Shown: piece by piece, positions 8,569-15,939 of the stretch
Position numbering within the stretch: position 1 is the first letter of the stretch
Layout of the letters: every line of letters begins with the position of its first letter
Source of the DNA: an uncultured Oscillospiraceae bacterium
GTDB lineage: Bacteria > Bacillota > Clostridia > Oscillospirales > Oscillospiraceae
Direction: 5' to 3'
Assembly: GCA_910585155.1 (NCBI GenBank)
Contig: CAJUEC010000001.1
Span: 1 to 64,000, forward strand
Length of the DNA: 64,000 nt
Made by a program: the position numbers and the translations under genes
The notes under the pieces: generated by a model
What the model saw: only the letters and a program-made list of their open reading frames with translations
What the model was told of the DNA's origin: nothing
The model's database searches: none

Positions 8569-8575
8569 GGGTTTT
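8539..8575. terminator. 17-bp palindrome, terminator of the kinase/regulator operon
   Basis: A perfect 17-bp stem with a 3-base loop (8556-8558). One arm starts AAAACCCGGCGTTCGTC and the other ends in TTTT, so it can terminate in both directions. It lies 31 bp after the regulator stop and carries a GCGTTCGTC motif in each arm, overlapping the candidate LytTR sites. Confidence 0.75.
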
Positions 8576-8605
8576 CGGATGGGCGGATGAGCATGCGGCC
8601 AAGGT

Positions 8606-9328
8606 TCAACCGGCGCCCAAAATGGAGAGATACTTGCTTTTGACCTCCGCCGCCTTGCTGCGCCCGATGGGCAGCTGCGTCCCGTCCAGCAGGGTGACGG
8701 CGGAGGTGCTGATCCGCTGGATGCTGCGGTAATTGACCAGATAGCCCTTGTGTATGCGGATGAAGTTGTGGGGCCGGGTGGATACCTCCAGCTTTTCCAT
8801 GGTCATCTTCACCTCGGTGGGCTCCCGCTGGCCCTCCAGGTAGAGCAGCTGGTAGTTGCGGCTGCCCTCAATGTAGCGGATCTGGCTGCTCTTCAGGGTG
8901 AGCAGGCCCGAGCGGGTTTGAAATTCAATGTACTCCCCTCTCTCGTCCTGGGAGCAGGTCTTGACGTACAGCTCTACCACGGCGGCGATGTCGTTGAGGA
9001 AGCTGCTCTTGCGCACAAAGCCCAGGGGCTGGACCAGGAAGGACTCAAACACCCGGCTCTCCGCCTCGGAGACGTAGACGATCTGGGTGCCGTCCCCCTC
9101 CTCCCGGATTTTTTTGCCCACGGCAATCCCGTCCATCCCGGGCATCTCGATGTCCAGCAGGATGATCTGAAACCGGGTCTGCTCCATGGCCTGCAGCAGC
9201 GCCCTGCCGGAGGTGAAGCGCTGTATGTCCGTGTGGATGCCCTTCTCCTGAAATGCCGATTCTGCCGCCCCGGCAATGACCGGGAGGGCCTTCACATCGT
9301 CGTCACACAGCGCGATCTTGATCTTCAT
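8606..9328 (-). CDS. LytTR-family response regulator (system 1)
   Basis: A 240-residue response regulator. The N-terminal receiver has the acidic pair in CDDD near residue 9 and the phosphoacceptor Asp in LLDIEMPGMDG near 59. A LytTR DNA-binding domain occupies about residues 135-238, with FIRIHKGYLVNYRSI and the C-terminal LPIGRSK. This is the AgrA/VirR class, which binds direct repeats. The start ATG overlaps the kinase stop (ATGA), implying translational coupling. Likely targets are the GH3 operon just downstream and the divergent operon at 10984, both preceded by GTT-centred repeats (inference). Confidence 0.92.
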   Translation of the reverse strand: MKIKIALCDDDVKALPVIAGAAESAFQEKGIHTDIQRFTSGRALLQAMEQTRFQIILLDIEMPGMDGIAVGKKIREEGDGTQIVYVSEAESRVFESFLVQPLGFVRKSSFLNDIAAVVELYVKTCSQDERGEYIEFQTRSGLLTLKSSQIRYIEGSRNYQLLYLEGQREPTEVKMTMEKLEVSTRPHNFIRIHKGYLVNYRSIQRISTSAVTLLDGTQLPIGRSKAAEVKSKYLSILGAG

Positions 9329-10677
9329 AGCTTCTCCTCCACCGTCATATCCAGCAGCAGCTTGGCCACAAATATCCCGTCTGACAGGCCGAACTCCGCG
9401 CAGCCGTTGTATTTCTCCGCGATTTTTGAGATGATGCGGGTGCCGTAGCCGTGCAGCCGGTCGTCCCCCTTGGTGGTGCGCAGCCCCCGGCGGAACCGGG
9501 CCAGCTCCGTCCGGCTGGTGGTGTTGCGGCACAGCACAAACAGATAGCTCTTCTGGGGGTAGATTTCCAGCCGCAGGGATACGTCTCTCTGTCCGGCCCG
9601 GAGCAGGCGGGCGCACTCCTCGATGGCGTTGTCCAGCAGATTGCTGAGCAGCGCGCACAGGTCGTCCTCGCTGAAGGGCAGCACGGGGGGCACCACCAGC
9701 TGATGGGTGAAGGCCACCCTCTCCTTCCGGGCCTTGGCAAACTCCATGTTCAGCACGGTGTTGACCGGGCGGTTTCCGCAGTCGATGAACTGGCCCAGCT
9801 GGGGGAGCAGGTGCTGGGAGGACTGGCGGAAGTACTCCTCCAGCTCCCCATACCGCTGCTGGGACAGGAGAATCTGCATGTAGGCGTACTGGTTTTTTAG
9901 GTCGTGCCGGATGCTCCGCAGGTCGTCCAGGTTGTCCGCCGTCATCCGGGCCAGCTCCCGCTCACTGTGGAGCCGCTGCCGCTCCGCCTGGAGCTCCACG
10001 ATTTCGTTTTGCTCCGCGCACATGTCGTATATGCCCTGGGTGGCCGCCACCACCATAAAGAGGAAAAAGATATAGGACACCAGGAAGGTGACGGTGATGC
10101 GGTAGTCCGTGTTGGCGTACAGCACCTCCAGCAGGTTCATGGCGATGATGCTGGCGTCGCCGATGAGGATGGCGGCCAGGCCGCTGATGGGCACCCGCTC
10201 ATGCTCCTGGAGGTTGAAGGAGTGGAGGTACACCGCCAGCGGCAGGGTCAGCAGGGCCACCGCGGTGCGGATTGCCCCCTCGGCAAAGCCGGTGGAGAGG
10301 AACGTCCCCACCAGGTAGCTGCACTGGCCGCCGATGGAGCTGATGGCGCAGCTCCCCGCCAGCATGGAGCACCACATCACCAGCTTGGACTTTTTGTGGC
10401 AGTCAGAGCAGAAGTGCAGCTCCGCCGCCCCCACCGTCCCCTGGAGCAGGATCTGGAGCAGCAGGTAGAACTCCATCCCGCCCAGCAGGATGATCAGCAG
10501 CTGTCCCCCGGTGATCACCGCCGCCATCAGGAGCAGCTCCGCCGCCGTCTGCCCGGGGCGCCGCCACCGCCACAGGGGCCCGCGGCACAGCATTACCCAG
10601 GAGAGGGAGCAGATGGCGATGTCCAAAAACCACGCCAGGTCGATGATCTCTTGAATGAATTGGATATTCTCCTCCAC
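9325..10677 (-). CDS. GHKL-family sensor histidine kinase (system 1)
   Basis: A 450-residue AgrC-like membrane kinase. About six hydrophobic segments fill the first 220 residues, followed by a helical linker, the phosphoacceptor in SIRHDLKNQ, an N box (LLSNLLDNAIEE) and a G box (GYGTRII). I place the start at the GTG at 10677, which has GAGGGG 8 bases upstream; the ATG at 10722 would add 15 residues without a ribosome site. It forms a coupled pair with the LytTR regulator. The polytopic sensor suggests a membrane-diffusible or peptide ligand, but no precursor peptide gene is visible nearby. The promoter must lie in the 300-bp divergent region shared with the ligase operon. Confidence 0.9.
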   Translation of the reverse strand: MEENIQFIQEIIDLAWFLDIAICSLSWVMLCRGPLWRWRRPGQTAAELLLMAAVITGGQLLIILLGGMEFYLLLQILLQGTVGAAELHFCSDCHKKSKLVMWCSMLAGSCAISSIGGQCSYLVGTFLSTGFAEGAIRTAVALLTLPLAVYLHSFNLQEHERVPISGLAAILIGDASIIAMNLLEVLYANTDYRITVTFLVSYIFFLFMVVAATQGIYDMCAEQNEIVELQAERQRLHSERELARMTADNLDDLRSIRHDLKNQYAYMQILLSQQRYGELEEYFRQSSQHLLPQLGQFIDCGNRPVNTVLNMEFAKARKERVAFTHQLVVPPVLPFSEDDLCALLSNLLDNAIEECARLLRAGQRDVSLRLEIYPQKSYLFVLCRNTTSRTELARFRRGLRTTKGDDRLHGYGTRIISKIAEKYNGCAEFGLSDGIFVAKLLLDMTVEEKL

Positions 10678-10807
10678 CTGAACCACCCCTCTGTTTATGG
10701 CCGGCGCACGGGAAAAGCACAAAGCGCCGCCTACAAAAATGAAAAAATTGTACCAAGCGACAGCGATAGTTTAACAGACCGCCATAACAAATGCAACCAA
10801 GGGGAAA

Positions 10808-10894
10808 CTGCCGTTCGTCGAATTGCGGCGTCGTCGGGACTGTCGTTCGTCCACGAAAAGCTGCCGTTCGTCCAGGATGCCTTTCCGTTTGTCC
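10808..10894 (+). promoter_or_regulatory. array of four LytTR-type direct repeats
   Basis: Copies of CTGCCGTTCGTCC start at 10808, 10840 (CTGTCGTTCGTCC), 10861 and 10882 (TTTCCGTTTGTCC). The spacings are 32, 21 and 21 bp, that is, about three and two helical turns. The core matches the LytTR half-site form with GTT at the centre. The repeats read toward the acylation operon at 10984 and lie between it and the kinase gene. TATCTT at 10919 or GATATT at 10934 could serve as -10. The rest of the 10678-10983 gap shows no gene. Confidence 0.65.
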
Positions 10895-10983
10895 CTGGTA
10901 GCCGCTGTTTGTTGTGTCTATCTTGCCCAACAGGATATTTTTTGCTAAATTTTTTGTGAAAAACATACAAGGAGCGGATGTTT

Positions 10984-12468
10984 ATGAGCACTGTCATCCA
11001 CACACTTTGCTGGTATCTTCACGGTCTGGCGCTGGAAAAACCCTGCCTCCCCCTGCTGGGAGACGAGAGCGGATGGCTCACCGCCGAGCAGACGGAGCGG
11101 TTTGTGGAGGCCGGGGCGGGCCTGCTGTACGCCGGCGGGCTGAGGCCCGGTACGCTGGTGACGCTGCCCGCCGGGCGCACGGTGAACACCGTGCTGGCCC
11201 TGCTGTGCCTCCAGCGGGTGGGGGCGGCGGCGGTCCTCACCGACCCCAGAGAAAATCCCAGGCGGGCGCTGGACGGCTGCGTGCCGCCGCTGTCCGCCCC
11301 GGTCTGTCTGGAGGCGGGAGGGGATCTCCAGCGTCCGGTCCTGCTGCTCACCCGGGGGGAGGAGGCGCCGCTGAAGCTGCCGCTGGTGTCCTCCGGCTGC
11401 ACCCCTGCCCCGGGCTTCGACGACGCGGACGCCCCCGCCTTTTACATCTTCACCTCCGGCTCCAGCGGGCAGCGGAAGGCGGTGATCCTCAGCCAGGGCA
11501 ATCTGGTGAGCAACCTGCTGGACTCCGCCCCCCTGGGGGGATATTCGGAGGACGACGTGGCCCTGGGGGCGCTGCCCCTGGACCACGTGTTTGGCCTGGC
11601 CCTGCTCACCGGGGCCGTGGTGCTGCGCCACCGGCTGTACCTCACCGCCGCCTCCGCCCCGGAGGAGCTGGTGCAGATCATTGCCCGGGAAAAGATCACC
11701 CGGATGAACGGCGTACCCTCCCTCTACCTGGCCATGGCCAAAAAGGCCCGGGCCGGGGAGGTGCGCACCCTGCGGGCGGGGTACATCGGCGGCGCCCCCT
11801 GGACGGCGGAGCAGTTCCGGTACATTGAGTCCGCCCTGGGGATGACCCTGGTGCCGGTGTACGGCATGAGCGAATGCATCGGCATCTCCTGCGCCTCCCA
11901 CCGCGCCCCCCAGGGGGAGCGGATGGCGGGGGTGGGGCCCTTCTACCCCGCCAACCAGGGGCGGATTTTCTGGGAGGACGGCGGGCAGGCGCGGCCCGGG
12001 GAGGAGGGCGAGGTGTGTGTCCGGGGCCCCATGCGGATGCTGGGCTACCACGACCCGGCCCAGACCGCCCAGGCCATCGACGCCGACGGCTTCCTCCACA
12101 CCGGCGACCTGGGCTATGTGGATGAGACCGGCGTGCTCCACCTCACCGGGCGGAAAAAGGACGTCATCATCCGCAACGGGGTGAACCTGGCTCCCCGGCG
12201 CATTGAGGAGGCGCTGCTGTCCCTGCCCGGGATCCAGGGGGCGGCGGTGGTGGGCCTGCCCGACGAGATCTGCGGAGAGCTGCCCTGGGCGGCGGCGGTG
12301 TGCGCCCCCGCCGTTCTGGAGCGGGCCATGGAGGGGCTGTGCGCCCTGCTGGCCAAAAATGAGCTGCCCGAGGGGATTATGCGCCTGGACGCCCTGCCCA
12401 TGACCCCGTCGGGCAAGCCGGACAAGCAGGCGGTGAAGGAGCTGATCCGGCAATGGCGGAAAGTGTGA
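10984..12468 (+). CDS. acyl-adenylating ligase (ANL superfamily; acyl-CoA synthetase/DltA-like)
   Basis: A 494-residue AMP-dependent synthetase. Core motifs are present: the P-loop IFTSGSSGQRKAV near 154, VYGMSEC near 293, HTGDLGYVDETG near 372, GRKKDVIIRNGVNL near 390 and the catalytic Lys in TPSGKPDK near 478. It should activate a carboxylic acid as an acyl-adenylate and pass it to a thiol carrier. The ATG at 10984 is preferred over that at 10978 because GGAG is then 9 bases away rather than 3. It opens a five-gene operon that resembles dlt in layout, but no DltC-like carrier is visible. The substrate could be an amino, fatty or short-chain acid; DltA signature specificity was not assessed. 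Confidence 0.85.
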   Translation: MSTVIHTLCWYLHGLALEKPCLPLLGDESGWLTAEQTERFVEAGAGLLYAGGLRPGTLVTLPAGRTVNTVLALLCLQRVGAAAVLTDPRENPRRALDGCVPPLSAPVCLEAGGDLQRPVLLLTRGEEAPLKLPLVSSGCTPAPGFDDADAPAFYIFTSGSSGQRKAVILSQGNLVSNLLDSAPLGGYSEDDVALGALPLDHVFGLALLTGAVVLRHRLYLTAASAPEELVQIIAREKITRMNGVPSLYLAMAKKARAGEVRTLRAGYIGGAPWTAEQFRYIESALGMTLVPVYGMSECIGISCASHRAPQGERMAGVGPFYPANQGRIFWEDGGQARPGEEGEVCVRGPMRMLGYHDPAQTAQAIDADGFLHTGDLGYVDETGVLHLTGRKKDVIIRNGVNLAPRRIEEALLSLPGIQGAAVVGLPDEICGELPWAAAVCAPAVLERAMEGLCALLAKNELPEGIMRLDALPMTPSGKPDKQAVKELIRQWRKV

Positions 12469-12686
12469 TCCTCCAGCTTCCGCTGGCGCTGCTGCTGTAC
12501 GGGGCGGCCCTGTTCCTCTGCCTGTTTGAGCGGCGGTACCGGGCCACCCGGGGGGTGTTCTTTCTGCTGTCTGCGGCGCTGGCCCTGGGGGCCAGCGCCT
12601 ATGCCCTGCTCTGGGGGGCGGGGCTGTGGGAGACGGCGGCGGTGCTGCTGGTCTTTCTGCTGCTGAATATGGGGGTGGGGGTATGA
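12453..12686 (+). CDS. small membrane protein of the acylation operon
   Basis: A 77-residue hydrophobic protein with three probable membrane segments (about 7-27, 34-55, 60-76). It overlaps the ligase gene by 16 bases and the MBOAT gene by 4 (ATGA), so it is a genuine coupled cistron. Its position between a ligase and an MBOAT matches that of DltX in dlt operons, although DltX is shorter with one membrane helix and I see no sequence match. A role as MBOAT partner is inference. Confidence 0.7.
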   Translation: MAESVILQLPLALLLYGAALFLCLFERRYRATRGVFFLLSAALALGASAYALLWGAGLWETAAVLLVFLLLNMGVGV

Positions 12687-14143
12687 ACTTCAACTCCGGC
12701 GTGTTTCTGGTCTTTCTGCCGGCGGTGACGGCGGTGTACTGGCTGCTGCCCCACGGGGGGCGGAAATACTGGCTGCTGGCGGCGTCCTACTTTTTCTACA
12801 TGTACGCCAACCCCGCCCTCATCCTGCTGCTGCTGGCCTCCACGGCGGTGGACTACTGCTGCGGCCGGGGCATCGAGCGCTTCCGGGGGCGGCGGGCCGC
12901 CATGCGGCTGCTCCTGCTGGTGAGCGTGTGCGTCAACCTGGGGCTGCTGTTCACCTTCAAGTACTTTGACTTTTTCGCCGGGACGGTGAACGGCCTGTCC
13001 GCCGCCGCCGGCCTGCCCTGCCGGGTGCCGGAGCTGGGGCTGATCCTGCCGGTGGGCATCTCCTTTTACACCTTCCAGACCATGAGCTACACCATCGACG
13101 TGTACCGGGGGGACTTCCCCGCGGAGAAGGATCTGGTCTCTTTTGCCCTCTACGTCACCTATTTTCCCCAGCTGGTGGCGGGGCCCATTGAGAGCCCCGG
13201 GAGCCTGCTGCCTCAGCTGAAGGCGGAGCACCGGCTGAACTGGGAGGACCTCTCCGCCGGGGCGCGGCTGCTGCTGTGCGGGTTTTTCCGCAAGTGCGTG
13301 GCGGCGGACTTCTGCGGCCTGTATGTCAACGCGGTGTTCTCCGCCCCGGAGCGGGCCAACGCCCTGGCCATTTTTGGCGCGGGGGGGCTGTTCTGCATCC
13401 AGATGTACTGCGATTTCGCCGGCTACTCGGAGATCGCCGCCGGCTCCGCCCGGATGATGGGGGTCCGGCTCATGCGCAACTTCGACCGGCCCTACCTGTC
13501 CCAGAGCTACACCGAGTTCTTCCGCCGCTGGCACATCAGCCTGAACCGGTGGTTCACCAGCTATGTCTACATCCCCCTGGGGGGCGGGCGGAAGGGGAAG
13601 GCCCGGAAGATCCTCAATATTCTCATCGTCTTCACCCTGTGCGGCCTGTGGCACGGGGCCCGGTGGACCTACGTGCTGTGGGGGCTGTACGCCGCCCTCT
13701 GGCTGTGCCTGGAGAGCCTGCTGGACGTGAAGAGCCGGTTCGGCCCCGCCTGGGACTGCCCCCTGGGCCGGCTGACCCGCCGGTGTGTGATGATGCTTAT
13801 TTTCGTCCCGGCGGCCCTGCTGTTCCGGGCGGAGTCGGTGGAGCAGCTGGGGGTGGTCTTCCGGCAGCTGTTCACCGGCTGGGGCTTTGGCGGCGCGTAC
13901 CTCCAGGCGGCGCTGGACAGCCTGGGGCTGACCACCCTGTCCCTGGTCCAGCTGGCGCTGTGCGTTGTGGCCATGGCCAGGCTCTACGACTGGGGACGGT
14001 ACGACCTGCCCGCCGCCAAGACGGAGGGCCAGTCCGCCGCGCGGCTGTGCTCCTGCGTCTACCTCACGGCGGTGGTGGCGCTGTGCTGGCTGGCCCTGCT
14101 CCAGACCCAGGACGCGGCCATTTTCGCCTACTTTCAGTTTTAG
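12683..14143 (+). CDS. MBOAT-family membrane O-acyltransferase (DltB/AlgI-like)
   Basis: A 486-residue polytopic protein. Family landmarks include GISFYTFQTMSYTIDVYRG, YFPQLVAGPIE, CDFAGYSEIA, FFRRWHISLNRWF, YVYIPLGGGRKG and the conserved His in LWHGARWTYVLWG near residue 324. These proteins move activated acyl groups across the membrane for transfer to extracellular polymers (teichoic acid in DltB, alginate in AlgI). The ATG at 12683 overlaps the preceding stop, and the ligase and two secreted SGNH-like proteins flank it. The acceptor polymer is unknown. Confidence 0.92.
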   Translation: MNFNSGVFLVFLPAVTAVYWLLPHGGRKYWLLAASYFFYMYANPALILLLLASTAVDYCCGRGIERFRGRRAAMRLLLLVSVCVNLGLLFTFKYFDFFAGTVNGLSAAAGLPCRVPELGLILPVGISFYTFQTMSYTIDVYRGDFPAEKDLVSFALYVTYFPQLVAGPIESPGSLLPQLKAEHRLNWEDLSAGARLLLCGFFRKCVAADFCGLYVNAVFSAPERANALAIFGAGGLFCIQMYCDFAGYSEIAAGSARMMGVRLMRNFDRPYLSQSYTEFFRRWHISLNRWFTSYVYIPLGGGRKGKARKILNILIVFTLCGLWHGARWTYVLWGLYAALWLCLESLLDVKSRFGPAWDCPLGRLTRRCVMMLIFVPAALLFRAESVEQLGVVFRQLFTGWGFGGAYLQAALDSLGLTTLSLVQLALCVVAMARLYDWGRYDLPAAKTEGQSAARLCSCVYLTAVVALCWLALLQTQDAAIFAYFQF

Positions 14144-14154
14144 GAGGTGCCGGC

Positions 14155-15939
14155 GTGAAAAAAGCGTTTTGTGCGGTGCTGTGTCTCGCCGGCCTGCTTG
14201 TGCTGTCCGCCTGCCGGGGACAGCGGGCCCCGGAGACGGTGCTGGTCTTTCTGGAGGAGACCCGGGGCTGCACGGTGGAAAACAACGGCCAGCGGGTGGC
14301 GGTGGGGGAGGACGCGGTATTTACCCTGGAGCTGGAGCGGGGTTGGTCGCTGGCGGACACGGACTACGCCGGGGTGTTTGACATCAGCGTGTCCGACCGC
14401 ACCGCCACCCTCACCCTTCGGGAGGTGTGCTGCCCCGCCCGGGTCCATCTGCGTCTGGCCAGCCGGTACTGCACCGTGACCTACGCGGCCAACGGCGGAG
14501 AGCCCCTGCGCGGCGGGGCCCTTCAGGAGAGCAAGACCTACGACCTGACCCACCACGCCCGGCCCAACACGGCGCTGGGCATCGACCTGTTTGTCCGGGA
14601 GGGCTATACCCTCACCGGCTGGAACACCCGCAGCGACGGGGCGGGCAACGCCGTGGGGCTGGGCAGCCGGGTGAGCGCGCCCGACGGCGCCCTCACCCTG
14701 TACGCCCAGTGGGCCCAGTGGAGCGACGGGGCGGACTTTACCTGGGAGCAGACGGAGGACGGGGCCGCCGTCACCGGCTATCTGGGGGCGGACGATGTGG
14801 TGGTGATCCCGGAGCGGCTGGGCGGCCAGCGGGTGACGTCGGTGAGGGCGGGGGCGTTTGACGGCTGCGCCGCCGCGGAGGTGATTTTCCCGCCCACCAT
14901 GGAGGAGATTGCCCCGGGGGCCTTCCGGGACTGCGCCGTCCGGGCCGTCACCCTGTTTGACAGCATCCGCTCTGTGGGGGACGCCAGCTTTGAAAGCTGC
15001 TCTAGCCTCAAGACCCTGCGCATCAACGCCCTGGAACCCCCCTTTGGCTACACCTGGCGGAAGGAGAGCTGCTACGCCGACAAGATCGACCGGCTGATCC
15101 TCTCCCAGGGGCGGAAGCGGGCGGTGTTCTACGGCGGCTGCTCCATGTGGTACAATCTGGACGGCATCCAGGCCCAAATGGCGCTGGGAGAGGGCTACGC
15201 CGTGGTGAATCTGGGGCTGAACGGCACGGTGAACGCCCCGGTGCAGATGCAGATTCTGGGGGCGTTTCTGGGGGAGGGGGACATCCTGATCCACACCCCG
15301 GAGCTGTCCAGCCGCCAGCAGCTGCTGCTGCGCACCGGCATGGAGGAGCGGGACGACATGCTGTGGTGCGGCCTGGAGAACAACTACGACCTGTTTGCCC
15401 TGGTGGACCTGACCACGGTGGAGGGGGCGCTGGACAGCCTGTGCCACTACCTGTCCAAGAAAAACGCCCGGGCCACCTACGCCCAGTACTTCCAGGACGA
15501 GGAGGACCGGCCCTATCTGGACCCCTTCGGCTGCATCCCCTTTTTCCGGTCGGGCACGGAGGAGGATCTGCCCGACCGGGTCTATCTGGACCCCGCCTTC
15601 ATCGACCAAGGGGCCATGGAGCGGCTGGAGGGGTACTACGCCTGGTTCCAGGCCCAGGGGGCCCGGGTGTACGTGTCCTATGCCTGCGTGAACCTGGACG
15701 CGGTGCCGGAGGGGCAGCGGGAGAACGCGGCGCTGCTGGACGGCCTCTTCCGGGAGGCGGTGGAGGGGATGGAAGGGGTGACCCTCATCTCCTCCCTGGA
15801 GGACTACCTGTATCAGAACTCGGACTTTTTCGACACCAATTACCACCTGGTCTCCCAGGCGGCAAAGGAGAACACCGCCCTGTGGCTTCGGGACCTGCGG
15901 GCCCAGATGGAGCGGGACGGCATATGGGAGGGCGTATGA
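14155..15939 (+). CDS. lipoprotein with InlB-type repeat, leucine-rich repeats and C-terminal SGNH-like domain
   Basis: A 594-residue predicted lipoprotein starting at a GTG with GGAGG 7 bases upstream; the lipobox is VLSAC. Residues about 100-185 resemble a Listeria-Bacteroides (Flg_new) repeat: REGYTLTGWNTRSDG and LTLYAQW. BspA-like leucine-rich repeats follow (VVIPERLGGQRVTSVRAGAF, AEVIFPPTMEEIAPGAF). From about 320 the protein looks like a DltD/AlgJ-type SGNH fold, with FYGGCSMWYNLDG supplying the Ser and SDFFDTNYHL the late Asp-His. It may finish acyl transfer or bind the acceptor outside the cell. Domain order is repeats then SGNH, the reverse of the next gene. It overlaps that gene by 4 bases. 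Confidence 0.78.
   Translation: MKKAFCAVLCLAGLLVLSACRGQRAPETVLVFLEETRGCTVENNGQRVAVGEDAVFTLELERGWSLADTDYAGVFDISVSDRTATLTLREVCCPARVHLRLASRYCTVTYAANGGEPLRGGALQESKTYDLTHHARPNTALGIDLFVREGYTLTGWNTRSDGAGNAVGLGSRVSAPDGALTLYAQWAQWSDGADFTWEQTEDGAAVTGYLGADDVVVIPERLGGQRVTSVRAGAFDGCAAAEVIFPPTMEEIAPGAFRDCAVRAVTLFDSIRSVGDASFESCSSLKTLRINALEPPFGYTWRKESCYADKIDRLILSQGRKRAVFYGGCSMWYNLDGIQAQMALGEGYAVVNLGLNGTVNAPVQMQILGAFLGEGDILIHTPELSSRQQLLLRTGMEERDDMLWCGLENNYDLFALVDLTTVEGALDSLCHYLSKKNARATYAQYFQDEEDRPYLDPFGCIPFFRSGTEEDLPDRVYLDPAFIDQGAMERLEGYYAWFQAQGARVYVSYACVNLDAVPEGQRENAALLDGLFREAVEGMEGVTLISSLEDYLYQNSDFFDTNYHLVSQAAKENTALWLRDLRAQMERDGIWEGV

Noticed and set aside
10678..10983. Peptide pheromone gene for the AgrC-like kinase
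   Set aside because: No convincing short frame with a ribosome site or leader-like sequence was found between the divergent genes.
12453..12686. Small operon ORF as the missing acyl carrier protein
   Set aside because: It is hydrophobic with membrane segments and lacks the DSL serine motif of carrier proteins.
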